From: Diadophis punctatus similis
Lineage: Eukaryota; Chordata; Lepidosauria; Squamata; Dipsadidae
Assembly (NCBI GenBank): GCA_023053685.1
Contig: JALIGW010000001.1
Coordinates: 50,077,859-50,141,858 of the forward strand
DNA: 64,000 nucleotides
Direction of reading: 5' to 3'
This document shows, one piece after another, positions 24,301 to 36,300 of this stretch (positions within the stretch are counted from its first letter, which is position 1; the number at the start of each line of letters is the position of its first letter). Made by a program: the position numbers and the translations under genes. Below the pieces are notes generated by a model. It made no database searches. It was not told the origin of the DNA and worked only from the letters and a program-made list of their open reading frames with translations.

Positions 24301-27300
24301 TGTTCCTCTGCCTTGGCCTTGCAAGACAAGATTAATTTATTTTTTGTAGTACTTCAGTCTCCACACAATTTATTATAGGTTTGCAAAGCCAGGTCAAGTG
24401 CGCATGGACATGTTCAATTACATACCATGGGCAAGATCATGAAACAAGGAAAATAGGGTGTGTTTATTGTCAAGCAACAAGAACCTAGAAATTAACACGC
24501 TATGCTGTACTTGCCAAAGACAAAATCCCCTAGCTTTCCACTAGTTCTAATTGTCTGGCCAATTTCTTCTTGAACTCTTCTGAATGTGATTCAAGGTGCT
24601 GGTAATGACATGTAATCTTCATGGCACAGGACTGGGTTATTTGAGGAATAGCCCTTCCCCCAAATACATCTACCCATCTCATTAGGTCCCACAGAGGGGG
24701 AATGCTTTGAGCTCTATCATCTGACACATGAGGTCTATCATCTGGCACCAGGCTTGGGGATCTGGAGGTGCAGTAGAGCCTGTACAGTGGTTGTGTTGAG
24801 TGTAGATTTTTTTTTTTAGACCTTGGCTATGGATTCTGTTACTTAGCCTTTTAGATGGTTTCATGGGCTTTTTATATTTTCCAAGATTGCACTTCATTCT
24901 GTTGTACTTTTTAATTTGTAAGCCACCCAAAGTCAAGAATCTGAAATGCGTAGCTATATAAATTGAAATAATAAATTTAAAAAAAGCATTAACACAGAGT
25001 TGGAACTATCACATGCTTACTAATGAATGGCTGCCATATAATACTTAAAACTCTGGCAATGCTCAGAAGCCTGTGCTAAAGCGCTTATTAGTATTCAAAT
25101 GGTACCTTGCATGGTATATCTGTATGTGTATGTGAGAGACAGAGAGAGAAAACACCCCCCCTCCACATTGCCCCATGGCAGACATAGAAATAATGCAACT
25201 GTAAAAGAGGAGAAAGCAAGCAGGGAGAGTTGGCTCTTCAATCAATTGATAAACTGTTGCCTGATCTGGAGAATTAAAAAGTCCCATTCAGGGGTTCAAG
25301 GGAAGCTCCTTGGGCAGTGAAGATTATGAATTCAGGTCAGATTCAATTTTTTGGGGAGGGGGGACACAGTTAGACCTTCACTCAGTTGAAGCACTTTCAC
25401 TTTCAATTTGTGTTAAATAAAGGTATCCCTGTGGAAAAAGGGTACAATGCAAATACTTTAAATGTTTCTCAAGCATATTATAACATAAGTTTGGCTTAAC
25501 AAGTAATTGTTCAAAATGAATTTTTTTTACTTCTACCTTTACTCATTTAGACATTTAGAACTACTTCAATAGATGTCTCCTCAGATGGCGCCTCTTAAGA
25601 TGCTTTCTTCTTTAATCACAGTTTGAAAAAACAGCAACAGGTTATTAGGCATGTAATTTTTTGCACGATTGAAGACATTTTTGACGTGGTTTTCAATCAC
25701 TTTCAAGACCTGAATTTTAAAATCTGAGCAATGTTAAAATCTGTTTTCCTTTTGAATTCTCTTGCTTTAGTGAAACAGGATTATTCACTTCGGATATCAC
25801 ATCATTGGTATCAGTAAAAGAATTAATTTTATTTATAGGATTAGCAAAAATTTTGGTTGTTAATTCCCCCCCATGATTGAAGTTGAGGGCCAGTTTGGTT
25901 AAGTCACCAGGTTAGAGATTGTGAGTTCCAATCCCATTTTAAGGGCAAAGCCAGTTGGGTGATTTTGGGTCAATCACACTCTCTCAGCCCAAGGAAGAAA
26001 TGCAGTTGCAAACCAGTGGTGTGATTCAAAATGTTTTACTACCGGTTCTGTGGGCGTGGCTTGGTGGGCGTAGCAGGGGAAGGATACTGTAAAATCTCCA
26101 TTCTCACCCCACTCCAGGGGAAGGATACTGTAAAATCTCCATTCCAACCCCACTCCAGGGGAAGGATACTGTAAAATCTCCATTCCAACCCCACTCCAGG
26201 GGAAGGATACTGTAAAATCTCCATTCCAACCCCACTCCAGGGGAAGGTTACTGCAAAATCCCCATTTCCTTCCAATCAGCTGGGACTCGGGAGGCAGAGA
26301 ATAGATGGGGGCGGGGCCAGTCAGAGGTGGAATTTACCGGTTTTCCGAACTACTCAAAATTTCCGCTACCGGTTCTTCAGAACTGGTCAGAACCTGCTGA
26401 ATACCACCTCTGCTGCATACCTTTCTGAAATCTTGCCAAGAAAACATGTCTAGTCATTCAGAAGGAGTTAGGACTGATTCAAAAGCACATGCACACACAC
26501 ACACTCACATACAGAGTTAAAATGTCCTGGTTATTAACATTTTTGCTGATAATTACTCATGTTCACAAATCCTGGACAAGGAAAAGATTGGAGTAACATT
26601 GTCCACTGCAGTAAAATAACAGTACATGTTCTTTCCATAGAGTGTATAAGATCTTGAGCTTGAGTTTACTGTTGACAACAAGTGATCATTATGGTGTTAA
26701 AAAATGTCCTTTCCTTCATAGATCTTGATAAGCTTGACAATGAAAAGAAGGAGCTGATTCAAAATGATATCTCTGCTCTTCACCACTTTTATTCAAAGCA
26801 CATGGAATACCCTGACAATGAAGCTCTGGTGGAACTTTTTGGACAGGTAAGGTAGTTGAAGATAAAAGAGAGTTAGGAAGTTGCATAGGTACAAAACTGT
26901 GTTGTAATTTCTGCAATTGTGGACTGTGGCTGCACTGATTTTTCAATACTGCAAAGATACTTTTTTTTTTACAGATTGCTTCCTCTTGTATATTAAAAAA
27001 AAAACGCATGGGCATATTAAATTTCAAATTCCTTCTTTTGAAAGCATGCCAATATCAAAACCACATCAGATTCACATGTTATGTTTCAAGGAATTCTGCA
27101 TGGGAATTTTGGGATAAAATGCAACATGCTTAAATGACGAGTTGCTTTAAGGCTGAATTTCTTTCCCCAAAGAAATAAAATATACTTTAATTATTTGTTA
27201 AGCAATTTAAAGTAGGAATAACTTATTTTCATGTTTTTCTGGACTGTTATCAGTTCAGGTTCTATTTTTTTTTAGATTTAAATGTTATGAATGAATGACT

Positions 27301-30300
27301 GAATGAATGAATGAGATTTTAAAAAAATTCCTCCCAGCCTTCCATCTTTTATGATATGTGGTTTGGTCTGCCCCAGCTAGGCTATGCAGTTCTAATTTTT
27401 CAGGCAAAATTAGATTATAAATAAACTTTGCATAAGCTCCCTTACGTAATCCTGGTAGTTCAACAGCAAGACTTATTAAGTATAAGCAGTGTTATAATCA
27501 GATTAATCAGCATGGTACAGATGAATGGGGTCAAACACCATGCAGAGCTAAGTAAGCTGGTGGATTTTTTTTTAATTTCTAAGATCTGAGTGCTTCTGTC
27601 TTCCCCCTTCTCTCAGGTTAACTGCAATGGCTTCACAATTGAAGATGAAGAACTTTCACACTTGGGATCAGCAATATTTCCTGAGTAAGCATTTGTATTG
27701 TTTTCCCCAATGTATTAATGTTATTTCCAATAACAAATGTTAAAAAAATTCTCTAGCTTGTTTACAGACATGAGCCAGTAGTCCTTATTCCAACTTGTAC
27801 TTCAGACACCATTCTCATCTACTCCATGTTCAACCCAAGAAGCAGATTTTCTAGGTAGCATCTCTCCTTCTGCATTAGGAATGACTGCTGAACAGAAGAA
27901 CTTGCATTAGGTTAGGTTAGGCAAAATAAAATATCTTACTTCTCTAACTTAGTATTGTCTACCTCCACTGGCAATAGCTCCTCCAGAGACCTTTGCTTGA
28001 GAGAAAGGCCAAAAGTTGGGAATCAGAAGAACTCAGAGAGAAACTCAGTTTACAAAAACCTGATATAAACCATAATAGATTCAATGGTCTCATATGGTAT
28101 ACTACAATCTTTTATGGTAATAGTCCACCTATGTAGGGAGAAAGCTGTGATGTTAAAGACATAACATTTGATTTCTTTGGACCTCTGAGAACCCAGCATT
28201 TAAACTTGTGAATAGATGCAAAAGAAGCATCAAACACTTCAAAGGCAAAACATAAATTTTGCATGCACAGGGATTCGCCAAGGTCTCTGGCCTCTCTAGT
28301 TAAAACCCTCACCGTTATTAAGAAGGCTTTTAGGTATTGGATTCATGAGGCCCATTATAAATTAAGATAGGTGATTTTGCCCTACGCTATGACTGTTGAC
28401 AGCTTTTTAATATTTATATGGTTGGGAGATAATTGAGTTGATAAATTGAGTTGATAAATATGGAACGTGTATATGAATCCCGTAGAAAATGAAGATGCTG
28501 AAATGTCAAAAAGAAACACAGAAATAAGAGGTCCAGTTGGCCAACTGACCCATGGAGAAAATGGAGTGTGCCTCCCCTTTTATTTGCTTAGCTTATATAG
28601 TGTTGAAATACAGGCTAGATAGTCTTGGACTACCCGTTGGTGCTTGGGACGTACAGTTGGGACTGGAAATCCGACCATTCAGTTGTAAATCGGGTTGTAA
28701 GTCAAGGCACCTAGATGACTGGTCCTGATTTTTTTGATATTTTTGCAGTAGTCATGCAATTGTTAAGTGAATGGCACAGTCATGAAGTGAACCCATTATT
28801 CTCCATCCTGTGAGGAGCCAGCAGTCAGGATGGGTTGTCTCCGCCTACCAGCAGGTTGAGGACCGAGTCACTTTTTTTCTTAAATCCCCTGGATCCGCCC
28901 CTTTGAGGCCCAGTTATGACTCGTCCTCAGCAGAGCAGGACGTGGCGAAAATAGCTCATCCCAACTGCTGGTTCCAACGATTACAGACAACTAAGAAGAT
29001 CAGGTTGTACTGGATTTTACTTATCATCAAAATACTTGGATCTTCCTTTCTGAAGTAGTGGTGAGCGAGGGGAAGGTGGCAAGCACGCTGTGGCTTTCAG
29101 CCTAGGCTGCCACCTGGGGAATTTGGACTTCAGTTCCAACCCCCCCGACCCCCCCCCATTCCCTCGGCCGGGATCGATCGCTCTGCGGCTGCAACCAGGT
29201 TTCCAGCCGTTTGGGCTCGCTCCGGCTCTGGTTGCATAGGGCTTAACCCGTGGCCGCCCCCCTCGCTCAAGCCTCACCTAGGAGCGATTTGCCTGCTGTT
29301 CATCGGAGAGGCGCGGCGGCTATTTAAACGAGCCGCCCGACACGCTGGGAAGCCGATTGCCGGAGCCCCGCTCGCGATCGGCTTCCACTTTTAAATTTGG
29401 CGCCAGTTTTGCCCTCCGACGATCGGCGGATCTACCGGGGCCTCTCTAGGCTTGCCCTCTTTGCCTCTTGACCGCATGGGAAATCGAAAGTGAAAGACGC
29501 CACGAGGTCTCTGCTCTCCATAGCCGGCTGCCTGCGCTTAGCATCAGCTCCGCTCCAGCGGCTTCTCTACGGCTATCAGCATTCCCTGGGGGCCTCTCTT
29601 TCTAAATCTTCCAGGAACGAAGGCAGGAGTGGCCAAGGGATCTTGGCTACAACGAAAGGGGGGGGGGGAGAGGCAACCTTGCAACCGGGCAGAAAATTAA
29701 TCCCCAGGGTCCATTCTCAAGATTCAAATGGCAAAAGGGATGCCCCCAGCCCCCTCTAAACCTGGGGGGAAGAGGAAGCACAAAACTAACCGTCCAAACG
29801 ACGATGAGGCTGCAGCCTCTTCTGCTCAGCCTGGCAAGCCTACATCTACAAGGGCAGAACAGCGCAGGGACCGGGTACTGCAGAAGATTCATAGCAGGGC
29901 AGCTAATGAAGGTGCTTCCCAAGCTTCTGCCTCCGGGCCTGACCAGATCCTGGGCCTAGACACCACAGTCCCCCAGATCTCCACCAATCTCTGGGGTCCA
30001 GGGGGTTTGGGCGTGGCAGCCCCCATCCCTCAGCCGGCCTTAGCTCAGGAGACCACTCAGAGTGTCCAACCTTCTCTGCCCCCTGGTCAGGAAGGGGCCT
30101 TGTCCCCCCCTCCTCCACCCGTGGTCCAGGGGATCGAGCCTGTCCTCCCTCCAGCTCAAAGCCTGCCGGCTCTCCCCTTTGACCCTACTATAATTCAGCA
30201 ATGGATTGCCTCAGCGGTACAGACCAGTATTACTGCTAACCTCCAAAACTTGGCAGCTTCTCTGCCTCAATTAGGCTCTGGCACTTCCTCACCTCAGCTG

Positions 30301-33300
30301 GATCCTCAGCCAGGAACCAGCGCTGATTTCCTGGCAGCGGATCAGTTATCCAACATTTCTGAGGAAGAGAACCTTGATGACTTTACGGTGGCCCAGATGG
30401 ATACAATGGGTGATCTATCAGAGGATGAAGTAGCAGGCCCCTCTCAACCACCATCGGCGGCTCTTTTCCCGCCGGGTCTGTACAAGTCTTTATTAAGCAA
30501 GGCTAGGGCGGCTGCCGGCCTAGTGGCCCCGGCCGCTCCAGCGCCATCACTAACCACTCCATTGGGGCCTATCTTCTCTTCGGTAACTCCGGAACCGGAT
30601 TCTGTGCCGGCCCCTTCTCTATTCATAGATACAGTAAGAAACCAGTGGGCCGCTCCGGCTACTGGGTCTAATCCTACCTCTCTAGAACGTCAATTTTTCA
30701 ACGTAGCCGCTGAACTGGGAGACATTCTTGAGGTTCCCGCGGTAGATCCCCCTGTCTTGGCGCTTCACGCCCAAACCACTCTTCCCAACGAATCGGAAGA
30801 GAACCTCAAGCCTGAGGATCGGAAAGTGGAACAGGCTCTGGTGCGCGCTCACCAGGCGGCGGCCTGGGCCATCAAGGCTGCCTCCACTTCCTCTTTCTTC
30901 GCCAGGGTGGCTCTCCTCTGGGTCAAACAGCTGCAGGATCTTATTCCTGAATCCAACATAAGGGCACATCAAGACCTTAGCAAAGTCTTCGCTACTTGCC
31001 AGTTTCTTGCAGACTCCACGCTGTATACATCCAAATTCACATCAAAGGCGATGGCTTCCACCCTCGTGGCCAGACGTATGCTTTGGTTGAAACAATGGCC
31101 AGTAGAGACCCGCCACAAGTGGCGTCTAGCGTCTAAGCCTCTTAAAGGCAAACAGCTCTTCGGGGATTCCCTGGATCCTTTTCTCATCGAATCTAAGGAC
31201 AAGAGGAAGATTCTTCCGTCGCTATCTCGCAGAGGCCTTCCTCGACAGACCCCCTACTTCCGGCGGCCCTTTCGCCACACTGACCAGGGATCCAGCTTTC
31301 CCCGGTCCCCAGGTCAGTACTCGGGTAGGTCCCGCTTCCGTCAGGACAGGGCCAGGAGGGGAAGGCAGTTTAAGAAGAACTTCCATGGCGGAGCCGGAGG
31401 GCGTCCCACCAAGAGAGGGAAATAGTAATTTTTCCCCCATGACTGCTCCCATTGGGGGGCGGCTGAAATATTTTGCTGATTGTTGGGATTCAACAACTGA
31501 GAATGCGTGGGTCCTTAACACGATTCGACACGGTCTATCTTTGGAATTCCTCTCCCTTCCCCCGGGAGCCTTCATTCGGTGCCCCACGGCCAGGAACCCC
31601 GCTAAACGGGCTCTCATGGCAGAGGCGGTTCAACACCTGCTAGATATTAGGGCTATTCAGCAAGTGCCCCCTGACGAACACTTTCAAGGATTCTATTCCA
31701 TCCTCTTTGTGGTTCCCAAGGCTTCTGGGGGTTGGAGGGCGATTTTGGACCTCAAACGGCTAAACCGTCACATAGTCTACAAAAAATTCCGGATGCATTC
31801 TTTAAAATCCATCTTGGCTTGCATCCGGCCGGGGGACTTCATGGCCTCCTTGGACTTGACGGAGGCCTATTTACACATTCCCATTGCTCGTCATCACCGT
31901 CGGTATCTTAGATTCTGCTATGCTGACCAACACTTCCAGTATAGGGCCCTTCCCTTTGGTCTATCCTCTGCTCCCAGAGTTTTCACGAAGGTCCTCTCCG
32001 TCTTGGCGGGCCACCTCCGGGCCCTCCCCATTAGAGTCCAATGTTATCTGGACGACATTCTAGTCCATGCTTCCTCTGAAGCGGTGGCACGACAGCATCT
32101 TCACACCGTCACACAGGTCCTATCTGCCCATGGGTTTTCCATCAACCTCGCTAAAAGTCAGCTGTCCCCTTCAACGTCCATCCTCCATCTGGGCTCTATT
32201 ATTGATTCCTCCCAGGGTAGGGTGTTCTTATCACCGGAGCGACAAGTTAGTCTTCAGGTTCTTTCCTCTCAGGTCCAAAGAGCGGGTTCTTCTCCCCTTC
32301 TTACCTTATCCTCTCTTCTAGGCAAAATGGTATCTTGCATCTCCATTGTTCCCTGGGCTAGGTTGCATGCCCGGGAATTGCAGTGGTTTCTTCTTCCCTT
32401 TCAGAAGGCGCACCTCGGATCTTCTCTTCGCAAGGTCTGTATTCCTCCTCCGGTTCGTCGCTCCCTCACCTGGTGGCATTCTCCCGCTCTCGCCAAAGGT
32501 ACCCTGTTCTTTCCTCAAGTCCAAATCACAGTCACGACAGACGCAAGTCTGTCAGGATGGGGCGCCCATTGCGAGGGCGCCACAGCTCAAGGTCTGTGGT
32601 CAGAGGCGCAAGCCAGGTGCTCCATCAACTGGCTCGAGCTGCACGCCGCCTTCCTCGCATTGAAGCATTTCCATCGAGTGATAGCAGGGTCCCACGTGCT
32701 CCTGCTAACGGACAACGTCACCACCAAGGCGCATGTCAACCGCCAGGGGGGCACCCGGTCCCGGACCCTGATGGACGAGGCGAGGAAGGTAGGTCTTTGG
32801 GCGGAACGGCACCTCTCTTCCTTGACAGCGGAACACATCTCGGGGGTAGCCAATGTCCAAGCGGACTGGCTGAGCCGATCAACGGTGGACCAAGCCGAGT
32901 GGCGCCTGGATCCGTCAGTATTCCAGTCCATCGTGAACAGGTTCGGCAGGCCACTAGTGGATCTCTTCGCGACACCAGAGAATTCCCAATTACACCGCTT
33001 CTTCTCCAGATATCACACGCGGGGATCGGAAGGGACCAATGCCCTCCTCTGTCGCTGGCCCAAGGGGCTCCTCTACGCGTTTCCTCCTCTCCCCATCCTA
33101 CCGTTGGTCCTCAGGAAACTGATGCAGGAGGAAGCGGAGATAATCTTAATTGCTCCGTTCTGGCCGCGGCAACCGTGGTTTGCCGACCTCGTAGCCCTCT
33201 CGGTGAGGGCCCACTGGACCTTGCCCCCCCTCCCGACCCTTATTCTACCATCTTTCTGCCCTGCACCGTCCCACCCTTCCGAGCGGGTTTTGCACACCTT

Positions 33301-36300
33301 GGACGTCCGCCGGGCTTTGCGCATCTACATCAGTCGCACACGCCCGTTCCGCCGGACGGAAGCACTGCTCGTTACGTTCTTACCCCAATCAATGGGCCTC
33401 AAGGCTTCGGCGGCGACGATCGGGCGCTGGATCAGAGGGGCAATTGCTAAGGCCTACGACATGGCCGCACTCCAGCGACCCGCCGGCATCACAGCGCATT
33501 CCACGAGAAGTGCAGCGACTTCGGCTGCCTGGGCAACTCAATGCTCATTGGAAGACTTATGCAGGGTGGCGACCTGGGCGACACCCACTCCGTTCATAAG
33601 ACACTACAGAATTGACAAATACGCATCAGCGGATGCGGCCTTCGGGCGACGGGTGCTGCAAAGAGTTCTCATCAACAACGCTCAACATTTCTGTCCCTCC
33701 CATGGGTAATACTACTTTGGTATGTCCCATCCTGACTGCTGGCTCCTCACAGGATGGAGAATGAGCGTTGACTTACCTGATACGCTCTTTCTCATCAGGA
33801 GGAGCCAGCAGTCAGCTCCCTCCCTGTAAATTGACACGTTGTTAAAGTTGCTTCACTACGGAGAGGTCTCTGTTTCGACCAGGGAGGACGTTGGTTCCGG
33901 AACGTCAGTTTCTCCAGTTTCTCCAGTTTCTTCTTGCACCGTTTCTACAAAAAAAAAAAAAAAAAAATGATACATGATGATATCAAATCAGACAATTCCG
34001 GGGATCAACTTGACCTTACCTTTGATTCCGACACTTCTCGAACCAGTCTACAACCAGTTGGGATGAGGCATCCATCTGATCTGCAATTTCGCCACATCGA
34101 GTCTTTCCCTCGGATTCGTCATAACTGGGCCTCAAAGGGGCGGATCCAGGGGATTTAAGAAAAAAAGTGACTCGGTCCTCAACCTGCTGGTAGGCGGAGA
34201 CAACCCATCCTGACTGCTGGCTCCTCCTGATGAGAAAGAGCGTATCAGGTAAGTCAACGCTCATTCTGAATGGGTGTCTTTTGCTGGAAACTGGCCAAAA
34301 CCACTGGAAACCTGCAACAAAACCATAGCAAAACATGGCTGTCTGACCACAGGATGCTGCAATTGGTCATAAAAGTGAGCTGGTTGCCAAGTGCCCAAAT
34401 GTGGTCACATGACTGCCTGTTTCTCAATTTTTAGCAATTTGGAGGAAGGAAGAGCAGGACATAGACCAGTAATGACGAACCTTTTCGGCACTGAGTGCCC
34501 AAACCGGAACGCGTGTGCACACATGCGCATGCTAGAGCACCGGAAACCCAAAGACCAGCTGGCCGGTGCACATGTGCACACCAGCCAGTTGGTCTTCGGG
34601 TTTCTGGAGCTCCGGCGCGCGCGAAGACCAACTGGCGCACCGGAAACAGAAGAGCAGCTGGCGATGGCACGTGTGCCCACAGAGAGGGCTCTGCGTGCCA
34701 CCTCTGGCACGCGTGCCATAGGTTCGCCATCATGGACATAGACCATAAGGGAGACTACAAATTAATGACTTGGCAAAAGGAACCTTGAAGGTGATCATGC
34801 ACACCAATGTGGCATTGATCTTCATGTCTTGAAACAGTAAAATCAACATTATCCTTTGGGAGTTGGAATATGGGACATGTGGCTCAACTATGATCGATTC
34901 TGTTATGACTTATACCGATATTCAGCTACACAACGTGTTGCCATAAAATAATCATTTCTGAAATATATTAACACTTGGATATGACTTACGACTACAATTG
35001 AGCCCAAAATTTCTGTTGTTAAATGAGACAGTTGTTAAGTTGAGTTTTGCCCCATTTTACCACCTTTCTTGCCACAGTTGTTAAGTGAATCCCTGGAGTT
35101 GATATAGTTAGTAACACAGTTGTTAAGTGAACCTGGCTTCCCCCTTGATTTTGCTTGTCAGAAGGTTGAAAAAGGTGATCACATGACCCTGGGACACAAC
35201 AACAGGCATAAGAATAAACCTGTTCTGTCCCCACGGGTATGCCCCCCCCCCCCCCCAAAATAAGATGCACGGGAATGAATTGGGAACAATACCCTTTTAC
35301 TTCCAATAAAGTCTTAGCAAGAGTTAAATCTTTTCAAAAGAATATCAGGTATTAATGAGTTATTTACACAAGGCCTTCTCAGTAGTTGGCTAGAGTCCCA
35401 GAAAGCAGGCAGATAGGGTTATCTCAACTCACGTAGGTGGGCGGAAACCCAAATCCAATTAGCACAGGAAAAAAGTTCACTTTTTAGAATCCAAGCCGCA
35501 GACACAATTCAAGATCAAGATGCTGGAAACACAGAACGGGGTTGTTCTCTGCAACGAAGCCCCTCGTGACAGACCCTTAAATACCCTCAGGGCGTGGTCA
35601 AGACCTGAAGTACTACTCACGAGGAAGCCGCCTCCTGATTAGCCACTCATGTCTCTTTGAGGACCTGCGCACTCTGGCATCAAGAAGAGGCTCCTCCTCT
35701 TCTCCTGAGTCACTAATCTCAGGAGATGTATCAGGCTCTAATTGTTCGCCAGCCTCTGACCCCACATCCTCTTCACTCTCCATCTCTGGTGCCAGGAACA
35801 CCGGTCTTCTGTACTGCACCCCCACTACCTCCGAATCCTCAGGATCGGCTGCTAATTGCACCGGACTCGACCTGGCCACAACAAAACCAGTTGTCAAGCA
35901 TCTGAATTTTGATCACATGATCTTGGGAATGTTTCAAAGGTCGTAACTGTGAAAAATGGTCATAAGTCGCTTTTTTCAATGCCGTTGTAACTTTGAATGG
36001 TCAGTAAAAGAAGTGTTGCAAGTCAAAGACTACCTGTATAGAAAAGTTTGCAAATTTGCCACCCAACCCAAACCAGGCACAGTGAAATTACTTTAGGACA
36101 GTGGCTTCAGTGAGAAAGTTAACACACACTGAATGAACTGTGTTTCTTTAAAATAATTTGTGATTTAAATTCATTTAACTACATTGTATACAAACTTCAT
36201 TTTCTAAAACAGTCTCTGGCAATGGCAACATAGTCTAAAAATTAAGCAAATTGTTATGTCCATTTCACATTGTGCTAATCTTTTCCAGTTGTTAGAAATA

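Larger units (their letters stand above)
22478..26721 (+). other. SMYD2 intron 4
   Basis: A 4.2-kb GT-AG intron containing an L2 tail, a tRNA-derived SINE, and a second SINE split by a hAT element with a minisatellite, each listed separately. Bases 24720-24985 look like another LINE 3' tail (GTAAGCCACCCAAAGTC, then AATAAATTTAAA) of uncertain family. I see nothing recognisable in 23330-23900 and 25000-25870. Confidence 0.85.
28798..34265 (+). mobile_element. Complete DIRS-type tyrosine-recombinase retrotransposon
   Basis: A 5.47-kb element. It has perfect 109-bp inverted terminal repeats (28812-28920 and 34118-34226), short unique outer ends that each carry ATT, an open gag frame, an overlapping open RT/RNase H frame, and an internal complementary region at 33726-33815 that copies both element ends joined back to back. 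There are no LTRs. This is the layout that defines DIRS elements, which are thought to integrate as circles using a tyrosine recombinase rather than an integrase. A roughly 800-bp leader rich in CpG (29100-29500) precedes gag. Identical terminal repeats and two long open frames argue for recent insertion. The recombinase domain seems internally deleted, so this copy may depend on helpers. Confidence 0.93.

Noticed and set aside
26716..27027. A 103-codon minus-strand open frame over SMYD2 exon 5
   Set aside because: Antisense shadow of exon 5 and its flanking intron, with no recognisable motif.
32383..33450. A 355-codon open frame overlapping the DIRS pol gene
   Set aside because: It is in a shifted frame of the pol gene, with a composition rich in Ser, Pro and Arg and no domain. 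The pol frame has the RT and RNase H motifs.
28798..34265. Interpretation of the element as an LTR or endogenous retrovirus
   Set aside because: The terminal repeats are inverted, not direct. There is no integrase or protease motif, and the internal complementary region and HSTR recombinase box point to DIRS.
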